64,000 nucleotides of DNA from Prolixibacter sp. SD074 (GCF_009617895.1 NZ_BLAW01000001.1:1-64000); one strand, 5' to 3'. Positions 22,270 to 32,379 are shown, numbered from the stretch's first letter. Translations and numbers: made by a program. Notes: generated by a model from the sequence alone, not told the origin.

Positions 22270-24069
22270 TTAATTTTTATCGTCAGTTTCAGATGCATTG
22301 CCGTCCTGTTCAAATACGGTGGAACGGTCGAAATATTTGGTGTGGAGTAAATGATGCGCTTTATCGCTCATCGGCTCACCGAGGTATTCTTCGTACAGTT
22401 GGAAAATGAACGGATTCTCATGCGATTTTCGGATGGGTTTATTCCGGTCTTCCTGATAGATAGCCTGCTGGCGTTTTTTGAGAATTTCCGATTTTCCGTG
22501 ATGGAAAGGCTGTCCTCCACCGCCGATACAACCGCCGGGGCATGACATGATTTCAATGGCATGGTACTGGCTTCTTCCGGCAGCAATTTCTTCCAGCAGT
22601 TTACGGGCATTTCCCAGGCCATGAGCGATGCCGATGTGTAAAGGCAATCCGGCAAAATCAATGGTGGCATGTCGCAGGCCCTCCATTCCGCGCAATTCTT
22701 CAAATTCCACTTTGGGAAGCGGTTTCTTGGTGTAGAGCTCATAAGCCGTCCGCACAGCCGCTTCAATCACACCACCGGTTGTTCCGAAGATGACTGATGC
22801 CCCGGTGGACATTCCCATCGGTTGGTCAAATTCTTCATCGGGAAGTGTATTGAAATCGATATTGGCCAGCTTAATCAGGTGTGAAAGCTCGCGAGTGGTG
22901 AGCACAAAATCCACATCTGAATTGCCATCCACGGCAAACTCCTCGCGGCCGCGCTCGTATTTCTTGGCCACACACGGCATAATGGAGACGACCACCAGCT
23001 TTTTCCGGTCGACATTCAGTTTCTCGGCAAAGTAGTTTTTTGCAACGGCACCGAACATCTGTTGCGGTGATTTGGCTGATGAGGGTACGTCGAGCAATGA
23101 CGGGAAGTTATGCTCAATGAATTTTACCCAGGCCGGACAGCAGGATGTCAGGATCGGAAGCTTTACGGTTGAATCTCCGTTGAGGTGGCGGGTGAGCCGG
23201 TCGAGCAATTCGGTCCCCTCTTCCATGATGGTCAGGTCGGCAGCAAAATCGGTGTCAAACACATAGTCGAAACCAAGGCGACGCAGTGCTGCGGCCATTT
23301 TCCCGGTCACCAGCGTACCGGCCTCGAGTCCGAATTCTTCGCCGAGAGCAGCACGAACAGCGGGTGCGGTTTGGACAACGACGGTCTTATCCGGATTTGA
23401 CAAAGCACGGATGACGGCGCCGGTTTGGTCACGCCCGGTAAGCGCCCCAACGGGACAAACGGCCACACATTGTCCGCAGTATGTACAGGCTGAGTCCTGC
23501 AAGTCCTGCTCAAATGCCGGGGAAACAACCGAGTTGAATCCACGGTTAATAGCCGAAAGAACACCAACGGTTTGTACCTCGTTACACATGGTTTCGCAAC
23601 GGCGGCACATGATACACTTGTCCATGTCGCGGATGATAGCCGGTGATTTGTCTTCGCGGTGCACCGACTTCTCTCCCGAGAAATGGAGCTCACGGATGCC
23701 CATTTTGATGGCCAGGCTTTGCAGATCGCAGTTACCCGATTTGGCACAGGTGAGACATTCTGCTGGGTGGTCGCTCAGAATCAGTTCGACAATGGTCCGG
23801 CGGGAATTGATAACGCGGATGGACGATGATTTGATCACCATTCCATCGGTTACCTCAGTTACACAGGAAGGGGCCAGGTTTTTCCGGCCCTGTATTTCGA
23901 CAAGACAAACACGGCAACCACCGGGTTTATTTTCGATTTCCAGGTTGTCCAGTTTCATGTGGCAGAGGGTAGGAATTTCGATGCCCACTTTGGCCGCTGC
24001 CTCTAAAACAGTTGTTCCTTTAGGAACTTCAACAGTTTTATTATCGATGGTTAATGTTACCATTTTCAT
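22270..24069 (-). CDS. hydA: [FeFe]-hydrogenase catalytic subunit HydA, multi-cluster group A (copy 2)
   Basis: A 599-residue paralog of the gene at 17958-19748 with the same domain order: 2Fe-2S (GGCRVC), His-Cys box (HPAECLTCAKSGNC), CIMCRRCETMC and CTYCGQCVAVC, then the H-cluster domain. Here the H-cluster motifs are canonical: LTSCCPAWVKFIEH, SIMPCVAKKYE, CPGGCIGGGGQP. It should form the catalytic subunit with the HydB and HydC of operon 1. HydB next to it is truncated, so this copy may lack its NAD(H) partner unless it borrows the operon 2 subunit. Confidence 0.
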   Translation of the reverse strand: MKMVTLTIDNKTVEVPKGTTVLEAAAKVGIEIPTLCHMKLDNLEIENKPGGCRVCLVEIQGRKNLAPSCVTEVTDGMVIKSSSIRVINSRRTIVELILSDHPAECLTCAKSGNCDLQSLAIKMGIRELHFSGEKSVHREDKSPAIIRDMDKCIMCRRCETMCNEVQTVGVLSAINRGFNSVVSPAFEQDLQDSACTYCGQCVAVCPVGALTGRDQTGAVIRALSNPDKTVVVQTAPAVRAALGEEFGLEAGTLVTGKMAAALRRLGFDYVFDTDFAADLTIMEEGTELLDRLTRHLNGDSTVKLPILTSCCPAWVKFIEHNFPSLLDVPSSAKSPQQMFGAVAKNYFAEKLNVDRKKLVVVSIMPCVAKKYERGREEFAVDGNSDVDFVLTTRELSHLIKLANIDFNTLPDEEFDQPMGMSTGASVIFGTTGGVIEAAVRTAYELYTKKPLPKVEFEELRGMEGLRHATIDFAGLPLHIGIAHGLGNARKLLEEIAAGRSQYHAIEIMSCPGGCIGGGGQPFHHGKSEILKKRQQAIYQEDRNKPIRKSHENPFIFQLYEEYLGEPMSDKAHHLLHTKYFDRSTVFEQDGNASETDDKN

Positions 24070-24096
24070 TTTTCAGATGATTTACGGATTGGTCAA

Positions 24097-24899
24097 TCAA
24101 GCCACCGAGATGGCTTCGAATTTACATTTCTCCATACAGGCACCACATTTGATGCACTTTTCCGGATCGATTTCATGCGGCTTTTTGCGTTCTCCTTCGA
24201 TGGCGGCAACCGGGCAGATGCGCGAGCAAAGTGTACAACCGGTACATTTGTTCGGATCGATAACGTACTGCATCATGGCCTTACATTGGCCAGCCGGACA
24301 GCGTTTGTCTTCGACGTGCGCAAGGTACTCGTCCCAGAAGTTATCCATGGTTGATAAAATCGGGTTGGGAGAGGTTTGGCCCAGTCCACACAGAGAAGCG
24401 TCCTTTACCACGTTGCTGAGAAGTTTCAATCGGTTCAGATCTTCCTTTGTTCCATTTCCTTTGGAAATCTTATCCAGAATTTCCCACAACCGTTTGTTTC
24501 CGATACGGCATGGATTACATTTTCCGCACGATTCATCAAGTGTAAATTCGAGGTAGAATTTGGCGATGGAGACCATACAATCGTCTTCGTCCATCACAAT
24601 CATACCACCTGACCCCATCATGGAGCCGGCTTCAGTCAGACTTTCATAGTCGATAGGAGTATCAAGGAAGTTTTTGGTCAAACAGCCACCCGAAGGACCT
24701 CCGGTTTGGACGGACTTGAACTCTTTTCCGTTTTTGATACCACCACCGATATCGTAAATCACCTCACGGAGCGTGGTTCCCATGGGTACTTCAATCAGTC
24801 CCACATTGTTGATTTTTCCTGCTAAGGCGAAAACCTTGGTACCTTTTGATTTTTCGGTGCCGATACTGCTGAACCATTTGGCTCCTTTATTAATAATAG
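24097..24899 (-). pseudogene. hydB: HydB (NuoF-like) subunit, 5' part lost at the IS junction
   Basis: About 267 C-terminal residues remain. Seen: [20 protein letters not shown], the FMN-domain end GGPSGGCL, the N3-like cluster [15 protein letters not shown] with [13 protein letters not shown], and a C-terminal two-cluster ferredoxin domain ([28 protein letters not shown]). The N-terminal 2Fe-2S domain and the FMN/NAD-binding loops (about 300 residues) are missing. An open frame continues into the IS and offers an ATG at 24925-24927, but that gives no working NAD site. It lies 27 bp upstream of hydA copy 2. Loss is tied to the IS4-like element at 24900-26331. Confidence 0.
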
Positions 24900-26331
24900 T
24901 TGACCATCTCCCGTTTTTAGTTTTCAAAATTTAGTAAAAGGCTTAACTGTCCGTCATTAGGAGATGGATCTGATTGAGGAAGGAAAGCCCTTGGTGTCAT
25001 ATTGGCCAGCAATACTTTTATTATCGTGCTGATTTTGTAATAGATAAAATTGCGTAGTTCGTACATACGTTCTTTGTTTAGTGTTTTTACCCCACTTTCA
25101 AGCAACAGCCTTGTGTGCAGGGATGAAAGCGATGAGTATATGATGCTCATGGCTATTGTCAGTATTGCCAGCATGCTTTGTAAGCCTTCGAATGTTTTGA
25201 TTTGTATGTCTTCCAGGTTGTAACATTCCTTGATATGTCGGTGGTACTCCTCTATTTTCCACCTAAAACCATAGGCTGTAAATGCTTCTTTGATTACTTC
25301 AACAATACTGTCTTTTGGAGAACGTGTCAGTAGCCAGCAATATCCGCCATTGGCCCTTTTGGTTACAACAAGCCAAAGATCATGCATCTTGCCCTTGATT
25401 TGATACTGGACCTTTATCGCCCCGCATTCATAGACCAACTGGCGCTTCTTGCTTTTCTGTATCCTTGTAGCCGTTAATTTCATGAACAACGGCACTTTCT
25501 GGCTTATTTTGTTCACTGCCATTTCTTCGCCTTTGTACATCAGCTTTGTGGTTTTCTTCAGGCGCAGGTTAAAGTTGCCTTCATTGGCAATAATGAAATC
25601 CCTGCAAATGGGACGGTCCATTCCCCGGTCGAATATTGTTGTGACATCTTTGTTAATGATTGCCCCTACTTCGCCCATTGCTTCAAGAACCTCCTTGTTT
25701 TCACTTTTTGCGCCATGGTCAAAACTGTAAAGCTTATTGTACAGGGGAGTCATTTCCTGGTCTTTGCTAAAGTGGACAACATTCATCAGCCAATACCCAA
25801 GGCCAATGGTTCCTTTATCGCCATCTTTCACATAGTCCAGCCCATCCATCATCTTGGCATATTTCTTTTGGATATCAGAGCCATCGAACAGGATGTAGTC
25901 CCCATGACAGATTTTGCTTTTTACACTGTTCATATGTCCCCGGAATAACTTCATGAAAAAATCTTTCTTGTTATAATGGTTCCTAAAGCGCTTGGTCGTC
26001 TGGCTCAACGAGATCGTATCGCAAATGCCTGTGGCTATCTTATTGACCAATACTGTACCTGTCTTGAGTATCCCGGTGGTCATTTCCCTGATACATCGGG
26101 CTTCCGGTTTTGTTAATTGACCCTCAAGCTTAAGAAAATAGCGACTGATCTTGTTCTGTACCTGTTTTGTTAATACTTTTGACATGAGCTGGTTTTTAGA
26201 GATTATTTGCTTTTGTTTGCACAATAAAAATAACCTTTTTAAACCAGCTTTCCTCATATATAAACATCTTTAAACCCCTGATATGACTGGATTGTAGGGC
26301 TTGATCAATCCATTTTTCGGGAGATGGTCAA
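24900..26331 (-). mobile_element. IS4-like insertion sequence with 14-bp terminal inverted repeats
   Basis: The ends are TTGACCATCTCCCG at 24900-24913 and its exact complement at 26318-26331, and a single transposase gene lies inside. No matching target duplication flanks the two ends. The host sequence is also not continuous across it: the left flank is the middle of hydB and the right flank is the end of the HATPase gene. The element therefore marks a deletion or recombination between copies, not a simple insertion. The family assignment rests on the transposase motifs. Confidence 0.
24917..26185 (-). CDS. IS4-family DDE transposase
   Basis: 422 residues from the Met of [20 protein letters not shown]; an in-frame Met at 26257 would add 24 residues. 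The DDE catalytic blocks are [20 protein letters not shown] (first Asp), [11 protein letters not shown] (second Asp) and the YREK-like [14 protein letters not shown] (Glu). The frame is intact, so the element may still be active. It is the only complete transposase in the window. Confidence 0.
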   Translation of the reverse strand: MSKVLTKQVQNKISRYFLKLEGQLTKPEARCIREMTTGILKTGTVLVNKIATGICDTISLSQTTKRFRNHYNKKDFFMKLFRGHMNSVKSKICHGDYILFDGSDIQKKYAKMMDGLDYVKDGDKGTIGLGYWLMNVVHFSKDQEMTPLYNKLYSFDHGAKSENKEVLEAMGEVGAIINKDVTTIFDRGMDRPICRDFIIANEGNFNLRLKKTTKLMYKGEEMAVNKISQKVPLFMKLTATRIQKSKKRQLVYECGAIKVQYQIKGKMHDLWLVVTKRANGGYCWLLTRSPKDSIVEVIKEAFTAYGFRWKIEEYHRHIKECYNLEDIQIKTFEGLQSMLAILTIAMSIIYSSLSSLHTRLLLESGVKTLNKERMYELRNFIYYKISTIIKVLLANMTPRAFLPQSDPSPNDGQLSLLLNFEN

Positions 26332-26732
26332 TTCGTAATGTACACCGTGGTCCCTTCGCCGACCTGACTTTCAATATGCAGCTTATCTGCGTTTTTTTTG
26401 ATGTTTGGTAATCCCATTCCGGCGCCGAATCCCATGGCGCGCACTTCCTCGGAAGCTGTCGAAAAACCTTCCTGCATGGCCCGGGAGATATCCTGAATAC
26501 CCGGTCCTTTGTCACGCAGCCTGATTTCCACTTTGTCGTGATGCAGGTCAACGCTGATGGCACCCTGCTGGGCATGGGCCACAATATTCACCTCTGCTTC
26601 ATACAAAGCAACCACAATGCGTCGGATAACCATTGGCGGAACCCCCAATTGTTTTAGCATCTTTTTCACTTCGCTGGATGCTGCCCCTGCTTTGGCAAAG
26701 TTGCCTCCTTCCACCTGAAAATTCAGTTTCAT
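26328..26732 (-). CDS. RsbW-like ATP-binding (HATPase) protein of the hydrogenase operon
   Basis: A 134-residue GHKL-fold protein like anti-sigma kinases. The N box is VALYEAEVNIVAHA, and IRLRDKGPGIQD and FGAGMGLPNIKKNAD carry the ATP-lid glycines. Genes of this type are common next to DRTGG and HydC genes in bifurcating-hydrogenase operons; their role there is not proven. Its start overlaps the stop of the DRTGG gene by one base. Its TGA (26328-26330) lies inside the terminal repeat of the IS, so the last residue or residues of the original protein have probably been replaced. Confidence 0.
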   Translation of the reverse strand: MKLNFQVEGGNFAKAGAASSEVKKMLKQLGVPPMVIRRIVVALYEAEVNIVAHAQQGAISVDLHHDKVEIRLRDKGPGIQDISRAMQEGFSTASEEVRAMGFGAGMGLPNIKKNADKLHIESQVGEGTTVYITN

Positions 26733-27076
26733 CAGTACACCGGTTTTAAACCTGCATTATATAATAGGCCGGAAGTCCGAAAGAGTGAGTACCCGGTAGT
26801 AATGAGTACGATATCATTCTGACTGGCTAGTTTTATCATATCCGAGGTGATTTTTTTATTCCTGACAAACAGGATAAATTCGATATCCGCCATTTCGGCT
26901 GTGCGGATGGTCTGGGGATTTGTGAGACCGGTCATCAACAGCAATTTTTCGATGTTAATGGTCAAAACATCACTCATTAAATCCGAGCTGAAGCCATACT
27001 TGACGGTTCGCCTGAGTTTCTCTTCTCCGCAGATGACTCTGCCGTTAACTATCTCAACGATATGGGCAAGCTCCAT
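26732..27076 (-). CDS. DRTGG-domain protein of the hydrogenase operon
   Basis: 114 residues, a single DRTGG-like domain (also found in phosphotransacetylase and CBS proteins). Seen: IVEIVNGRVICGEEKL, the central LLMTGLTNPQTIRTAEMADI, and VLITTGYSLFRTSGLLYNAG. It is the first gene of operon 1 as it now stands. Such proteins accompany HydABC and may sense a ligand or redox partner, which is inference. No close -7 box was seen upstream. Confidence 0.
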   Translation of the reverse strand: MELAHIVEIVNGRVICGEEKLRRTVKYGFSSDLMSDVLTINIEKLLLMTGLTNPQTIRTAEMADIEFILFVRNKKITSDMIKLASQNDIVLITTGYSLFRTSGLLYNAGLKPVY

Positions 27077-27245
27077 AGTTGGCTTTTAAGGTTTGGTTTT
27101 CCTGCGGTAAAAATAGGAAAGAGGAATTCGTTAATACATGATTTTGATAAACTTTTACATGCTAATACACTGATTTTAATCAGTTCTAAACAAGGGGGTG
27201 GGTGCAGGAAAAATGAATCGAAGGAAGGTAAAGGAGGGGGAATAA

Positions 27246-27269
27246 AAAACCCGGCGTGTGCCGGGTTAA
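27246..27269 (-). terminator. Terminator of the DHOD-like gene
   Basis: AACCCGGC-GTGT-GCCGGGTT hairpin; the minus strand continues GTTTTTTATTCC. It lies about 12 bp past the stop. Confidence 0.
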
Positions 27270-27279
27270 AATTGGTGGA

Positions 27280-28293
27280 TTAAATCATTGGATATTTTTT
27301 TATTATCTCAGTCGAATTCATGAGAATGTCGACATATTGAGCCCGCTTATAAGCGTATGGTTCCTTCAGGTTTTTCATGGCCAGCTTTCCACGGAACTCA
27401 TCTACGGTTTTATAGCCTTTTTCGTCCATCCATTGTTCGAGGGTATCAAGCATTTTGGTTACGTATCCGGCTTTGTTCCGGAATATGGTACTAACCACCT
27501 GTACCGTTGTGGCACCTGCCAATAACATTTTAATAAGGTCTTTTCCATCGGAAATCCCGCGGCTGGCACAAATATCGCCTTTAATTTGTCCGTAGAGCAG
27601 GCCGGCGAAACGTAGGGTAACCTGATAATCTTTTTCGTGGGTCAGATCGAAGGGGTAATAGAACTCTTCGGTCTCAATATTAATTTCCGGCTGGAAGAAA
27701 CGGTTGAAAAGAACCACGGCATCGGTTTTGGCTTTATCCAACTGCTGCACAAAGTTTAATGGATTGCTGTAGAACGAGGAAATCTTCACGCTAACCGGAA
27801 TTTTCACCGCTTTTTTAACCTTTCTCAGGATGGACAACTGGTGTTCTTCAATGCTTGCACCGGTCTTCTCTAACTCAACCGGAACACTGTAAAAGTTTAG
27901 TTCCACACCAGCGACACCTGTTTCTTCCAGTTGTTTGGCATATTCTATCCACGTCGAATCGTAAATGGCGTTTAGGCTGGCAAAAACAGGGACATCAATG
28001 GCATCTACTGTTTTCTTTAACTGGTAAAGGTGTTCTTTGGCGCCTGCATGTTTGATGTTCGGAAAAATATCGACCATTTCGGCATTCCTTTCATCATATT
28101 CCCCGAGCATGTCATCCAACTGGGCTTCTTCGAGATGAATCTGTTCTTCGAAGAGTGAGCGGTAAACAATGGCGCCGACTCCGGCCCGTTCAATTTTTTT
28201 TACCGTTTCGAGCTTATCAACAATGCTGCTGGCTCCAAGAATGATGGGGTTTTTCAGTTGCACCCCCATGTACGTTGTTTTGAGATCCGCCAT
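27280..28293 (-). CDS. Dihydroorotate dehydrogenase-like flavoprotein
   Basis: A 337-residue TIM-barrel protein of the DHOD superfamily (KNPIILGASSIVDKL, VFASLNAIYDSTWIEYAKQL, VSVKISSFYSNPLNF, DICASRGISDGKDLIKMLLA). It resembles the DHOD-like proteins that carry no pyrD context, and the substrate is not known. FMN binding is likely from the C-terminal GATTVQVVSTIFR phosphate site. It stands alone between the hydrogenase regulators and the pyrophosphatase, with its own terminator. It is not the main pyrimidine-pathway PyrD, judging from the missing PyrK partner. Confidence 0.
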   Translation of the reverse strand: MADLKTTYMGVQLKNPIILGASSIVDKLETVKKIERAGVGAIVYRSLFEEQIHLEEAQLDDMLGEYDERNAEMVDIFPNIKHAGAKEHLYQLKKTVDAIDVPVFASLNAIYDSTWIEYAKQLEETGVAGVELNFYSVPVELEKTGASIEEHQLSILRKVKKAVKIPVSVKISSFYSNPLNFVQQLDKAKTDAVVLFNRFFQPEINIETEEFYYPFDLTHEKDYQVTLRFAGLLYGQIKGDICASRGISDGKDLIKMLLAGATTVQVVSTIFRNKAGYVTKMLDTLEQWMDEKGYKTVDEFRGKLAMKNLKEPYAYKRAQYVDILMNSTEIIKKYPMI

Positions 28294-28448
28294 GTTTTAT
28301 TTAATTTAGTATTATTTATATGTAACAAGTTAAATCTTCAATTCGTTCAACGCGGGTTGGTTGGCACCGTTGTTTTTTAGTCGTTTTTAATAAATGATTG
28401 ATGGGGTTCATTTCTCCTTAGAAAGTTATAGAATAATTGCATTTTAAC

Positions 28449-28480
28449 AAAAAAAGAGGTGACCATTTCGGCCACCTCCT
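28449..28480 (-). terminator. Terminator of hppA
   Basis: GAGGTGGCC / GGTCACCTC stem with ATTTC-type loop, then seven T on the minus strand. It lies 22 bp past the hppA stop. Confidence 0.
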
Positions 28481-28502
28481 TTTAACTATCTTCTAAATTG
28501 GA

Positions 28503-30782
28503 TTAGAATATGTGATAAGCAACTGTAACACCAGCCATGACAATGGACGCCATCGTCATCAATTTTATCAGAATATTCAATGACGGACCGGAAGTATCCT
28601 TGAACGGATCACCAACCGTATCGCCAACAACTCCGGCTTTATGGGCATCACTGCCTTTTCCGCCATAGTTACCTTTTTCGATGTACTTTTTCGCGTTATC
28701 CCAAGCACCACCTGCATTATTCAACATACTGGCCAATGTAAAACCGGTAGTCAGTCCACCGGCTAAAAGACCGATAACTCCGGCTACTCCAAATATGAGT
28801 CCAACAGCTACGGGTACAAAAATAGCCAGTAGTGAGGGCAGAATCATCTCTCGTTGTGCTCCTTTTGTCGAGATTTCAACGCAGCGGGCATAATCCGGCT
28901 TTCCTGTTCCTTCCATAATACCCGGAATTTCGCGGAATTGACGACGTACTTCGTCGACCATAGCTCCGGCAGAACGACCAACGGCCTTCATGGTCATAGC
29001 GCTGAAAACAAATGCCATCATGGCTCCAATGAACAATCCACCTAAAAGAAGAGGATTGAACAGCGTTAGACTATAAGCATCCACAAAATCCTGGATATTG
29101 GCTGTGGCTATTGCAACAGCTTTTTTCCCGGCAGTAACAACGGGAGCGTGATCGTTATAAAACAATACGTTACCAACTTCTTTGAAACCATCACCGGCCA
29201 GTTTTCCCAGCCATAGTTTGATTTCTTCCATATAGGCTACTAATAGGGCCAATGCTGTCAGTGCAGCTGAACCAATGGCGAAGCCTTTACCGGTAGCGGC
29301 AGTTGTATTTCCAAGCATATCCAGTGCATCGGTCCGTTGCCGGACTTCAGGAGCCAGTTTCGCCATTTCGGCGTTTCCACCAGCGTTATCGGCAATGGGG
29401 CCAAACGCATCAGTGGCAAGGGTGATTCCCAGGGTTGAGAGCATACCCACTGCAGCAAACCCGATACCGTAAACACCGGTGGCAAAGTCATGGAATCCAC
29501 CGCTAAAACCGTAGGCTGCAATAATCCCCAGCACAATGGTTAACACTGGAATCCATGTGGAAAACATCCCGACAGCCATTCCTTCGATGATGGTAGTTGC
29601 TGGTCCCTGCAGACCTTGTTTCGCAATACCTTTGGTTGGTTTATACTCGTCGGATGTGAAGTATTCGGTTCCCTGGCCAATAATAACACCAGCCAACAGG
29701 CCGGCTACGACCGAGCCGAAAACTCCCCAACTTATCCAGTCAAATTGAGCCATTAACGCCAGTACGACAAGAATCATAGCAGAGCTACCTCCTGTTCCCA
29801 GCAGTAAAGCATTTAGAAGGTTCTTTTGTGTCGCTGATTCTTTTGCTCTTACCAGGAAGATTCCGGCTACGGAGAGAATAATTCCCACTGCAGCAACAAT
29901 CATCGGGGCAATAACAGCTTTGGTCTGGTCAGCTCCGGTCAGGCCGGGGAGGGCAGCGCCCAGTGCAGCTGTTGCCAGAATGGAGCCGCAATACGATTCG
30001 TACAGGTCAGCTCCCATACCGGCAACATCACCTACATTATCACCCACGTTATCAGCAATGGTAGCCGGGTTGCGAGGATCGTCTTCCGGAATGCCGGCTT
30101 CCACTTTACCAACCAGGTCAGCGCCCACGTCGGCTGCCTTGGTGAAAATACCTCCCCCCACACGGGCAAACAATGCCTGGGTTGAAGCCCCCATGCCAAA
30201 GGTCAGCATGGTAGCAGTAATTTCAATTAGTTTTTCATGTTCACTGGTTCCTGCTTGGACAAATGTCAGGCCTATCCAGGAAACGCCTTCCTGCATGTGT
30301 GCAGTAGTGTAAACCAAATTATCGAGGATAAAGTACCAGATAGAAATGTCGAGGAGGCCAAAACCGACTACGACAAGGCCCATCACAGCTCCGCTACGGA
30401 AGGCGATTTTTAATCCCTTATTCAGCGACTCAGAAACTCCGTGGGCTGTCCGGGCAGAGGCATAAGTTGCCGTCCGCATTCCCAGAAAACCGGACAGTCC
30501 GGAGAAAAATCCTCCTGTCAGGAAAGCTACCGGGACGAACGGGTTTTGAACCCCAAGGTAAGCAAGTATCCCAAGCAGGATCACCAGCACAATGAAAACC
30601 TTAGCTACCACCGTGTATTGTCGGGCGAGATAAGCCATGGCCCCTTCACGCACATGTTGGGCAATTTCAATCATTTTAGGAGTCCCTTCCGGGTTGGACA
30701 TCATGTTCTTAAAGAATATCCAGGCAAATAAAAGGGCAAATAGAGAGGCGGCTGGAATCAGCCAGAAAACGGAATGAATCAT
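28503..30782 (-). CDS. hppA: Membrane proton/sodium-translocating pyrophosphatase, K+-dependent type
   Basis: Couples pyrophosphate hydrolysis to H+ or Na+ export across the inner membrane. It has 759 residues and about 16 membrane segments. The signature loop [20 protein letters not shown], the acidic [20 protein letters not shown], and the C-terminal [20 protein letters not shown] are intact. [15 protein letters not shown] has Ala where K+-independent enzymes have Lys, so K+ dependence is expected. Whether the ion is Na+, H+ or both cannot be read with certainty. A transmembrane pyrophosphatase fits the energy-saving metabolism suggested by the bifurcating hydrogenases. Confidence 0.
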   Translation of the reverse strand: MIHSVFWLIPAASLFALLFAWIFFKNMMSNPEGTPKMIEIAQHVREGAMAYLARQYTVVAKVFIVLVILLGILAYLGVQNPFVPVAFLTGGFFSGLSGFLGMRTATYASARTAHGVSESLNKGLKIAFRSGAVMGLVVVGFGLLDISIWYFILDNLVYTTAHMQEGVSWIGLTFVQAGTSEHEKLIEITATMLTFGMGASTQALFARVGGGIFTKAADVGADLVGKVEAGIPEDDPRNPATIADNVGDNVGDVAGMGADLYESYCGSILATAALGAALPGLTGADQTKAVIAPMIVAAVGIILSVAGIFLVRAKESATQKNLLNALLLGTGGSSAMILVVLALMAQFDWISWGVFGSVVAGLLAGVIIGQGTEYFTSDEYKPTKGIAKQGLQGPATTIIEGMAVGMFSTWIPVLTIVLGIIAAYGFSGGFHDFATGVYGIGFAAVGMLSTLGITLATDAFGPIADNAGGNAEMAKLAPEVRQRTDALDMLGNTTAATGKGFAIGSAALTALALLVAYMEEIKLWLGKLAGDGFKEVGNVLFYNDHAPVVTAGKKAVAIATANIQDFVDAYSLTLFNPLLLGGLFIGAMMAFVFSAMTMKAVGRSAGAMVDEVRRQFREIPGIMEGTGKPDYARCVEISTKGAQREMILPSLLAIFVPVAVGLIFGVAGVIGLLAGGLTTGFTLASMLNNAGGAWDNAKKYIEKGNYGGKGSDAHKAGVVGDTVGDPFKDTSGPSLNILIKLMTMASIVMAGVTVAYHIF

Positions 30783-31184
30783 AACAGACGCTTTATTTAT
30801 TATTGGTTTGATCAGGGCAAAATCTCCCTGTATTGATTTTTTGATTATTTGAAACGAAATGGCAGGTTAGGCCAATAAATTCTTTCCAGTTTCGGAATAA
30901 AAATAGGTATTATGAAGAAATAAGGATGTTTTATAATTATGTTGTGGAGCAGATTTATCGATTTCGTTTACGGTAACGGATACTTTTTACTGTTTTACAG
31001 CAGGTTTTGGAATTGACCGATTAACCGAAAAATCTTTGTGTTGGAAAACGGCCTTTCCCCGCCATCTTCCCGGCAGGTAAACCGATTCGCACCCAACTTT
31101 TAAATATGGATTTGTCAATTTGAAGATGAATCAGCGCTTGGATTTACCCCTCCTCCCGATGTACGTCGCGGATAGGGGTAAATA
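30783..31184. other. Intergenic region upstream of hppA
   Basis: No gene that I can support. It ends in a 10-bp inverted repeat ATTTACCCCT / AGGGGTAAAT (31142-31151 and 31174-31183), directly before the MITE-like fragment. Confidence 0.
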
Positions 31185-31247
31185 ACTTAAGCTGTACTTA
31201 CAATCTGATAGTCCTGAAAATGCTCTTTGGACTTTTCGGACACCCTC
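31185..31247 (-). repeat. Partial copy of the MITE-like element
   Basis: About 60 bp, roughly 89% identical by eye to the reverse complement of 35497-35556. It ends with the same terminal repeat TTTTCGGACACCCTC (31233-31247). The other end of the element was not found, so this is a fragment. Confidence 0.
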
Positions 31248-31292
31248 AACATTTGTGTGGATGATATTATCTCTGCAATAGCAAAGATGGGA

Positions 31293-31781
31293 TTAAAAAC
31301 AGTAACGAACCGAAAGTGCCAGATCGAGGTTGAGGTTGTCTCCTTGCGGATTGATGAATCCCAGTTGAGGACGGGTATCGATGGCCACCTGCAGCGGAAT
31401 TTCAAAGTTGTATTCAATTCCGGCTGTTCCGGCAATAGTCAGGAATAACCCGCTGTCGCCGTAGTCGGTATAATTAGTCCGGTAACTCCATGAACCAATT
31501 CCGGCACCTGCACCGGCATACCAATTGAAACCGCCATCGATGTGCCAAACCCATTGGTGAACACCGGTAAGAGCCCAGCTATTCCAGCTGTTTCCGGAAC
31601 GAACGCCCAGATCCGCTTCCAATCGGGTCATTGGGGTGAGGGTGTATTGGTAACTGATTTCGGTTCCAAAGTTTGCGTTATTGCCTAAGCGTAAGCCCAA
31701 TGCATGTTGGTGATTAATCTGTGCATTGGCAAAGCCGAATGTGCCGGCGATAAGCAAAATCGATAAGAAAATTTTCTTCAT
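31293..31781 (-). CDS. Small outer-membrane beta-barrel protein
   Basis: 162 residues with signal peptide MKKIFLSILLIAGTFGFANA cleaved before QINHQ. The alternating strands are typical of an 8-stranded barrel (GTEISYQYTLTPMTRLEADL, FNWYAGAGAGIGSWSYR, LDLALSVRYCF at the end). Start at the Met of MKKIFL rather than two codons upstream. A TAATTTTG -7 box lies at 31802-31809, 20 bp before the start. The ligand or role is unknown. Confidence 0.
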   Translation of the reverse strand: MKKIFLSILLIAGTFGFANAQINHQHALGLRLGNNANFGTEISYQYTLTPMTRLEADLGVRSGNSWNSWALTGVHQWVWHIDGGFNWYAGAGAGIGSWSYRTNYTDYGDSGLFLTIAGTAGIEYNFEIPLQVAIDTRPQLGFINPQGDNLNLDLALSVRYCF

Positions 31782-31801
31782 GGCCATGATTTTTTCGGCA
31801 G

Positions 31802-31809
31802 CAAAATTA
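31802..31809 (-). promoter_or_regulatory. -7 box of the outer-membrane barrel gene
   Basis: TAATTTTG on the minus strand fits TAnnTTTG, 20 bp before the ATG. No exact -33 TTTG is seen. Confidence 0.
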
Positions 31810-31902
31810 AGGCATTTTTGGAAACAAGAAACAGAGAAGACAACTCATCCCGGTTGCGAGGCCTGAAAAAACTTGCGATATTCGGGTTGAAATTTAATTT
31901 GT

Positions 31903-32379
31903 ATGAAGAAGCAGATCCTATTTGTTTGTTTGGGAAATATTTGCCGGTCACCCAGTGCCGAGGCAGTGATGAATGCTTACATTGAAAAGGGAAATCTGGA
32001 AAATGAAATCGCTTGCGATTCGGCGGGCATTATGGGTTACCACGAAGGCGAACCGGCTGACCAACGAATGCAATCGCATGCTATCAGACGTGGCTACAAT
32101 CTGGCCAGCATTTCGCGACCAGTGAATCCGGACGTAGATTTTGATCGATTCGATATGATTATCGGTATGGATGATCAGAATATCCGCGATCTGCAATCGT
32201 TGGCGCGAAATGAATCCGATCGAAAGAAAATATACAAAATGACCGACTTCCTTGAGGAGTTTGGCTACACATCGGTCCCCGATCCGTATTACGGCGGGGA
32301 AGAAGGATTTGAATTGGTTTTGGATCTGCTTGAAGATGCTTGCAATGGTTTACTAAAGCACATTCAGTATGGGAAGTGA
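31903..32379 (+). CDS. Low-molecular-weight protein-tyrosine-phosphatase-family phosphatase
   Basis: 158 residues. The P-loop CLGNICRSPSAEAV near the N-terminus holds the nucleophilic Cys and the Arg, and the general acid is in VPDPYYGGEEGF. It overlaps the fructosamine-kinase-family gene by 11 bp. In such pairs the phosphatase has been shown in some bacteria to act on sugar-amine 5-phosphates rather than phosphotyrosine, so a deglycation role is the better guess here. Action on phosphotyrosine or exopolysaccharide regulation remains possible; no wzc-type kinase is nearby. Confidence 0.
   Translation: MKKQILFVCLGNICRSPSAEAVMNAYIEKGNLENEIACDSAGIMGYHEGEPADQRMQSHAIRRGYNLASISRPVNPDVDFDRFDMIIGMDDQNIRDLQSLARNESDRKKIYKMTDFLEEFGYTSVPDPYYGGEEGFELVLDLLEDACNGLLKHIQYGK

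Noticed and set aside
23411-24556. 381-residue open frame on the plus strand opposite hydA copy 2 and the hydB remnant
   Set aside because: It overlaps two genes with complete Fe-S motifs on the other strand, and its product has no recognisable domain; it is a shadow of GC-rich coding sequence.
31187-31435. 82-residue minus-strand frame beside the outer-membrane barrel gene
   Set aside because: It is an out-of-frame reading of the barrel gene's 3' part and the MITE fragment.
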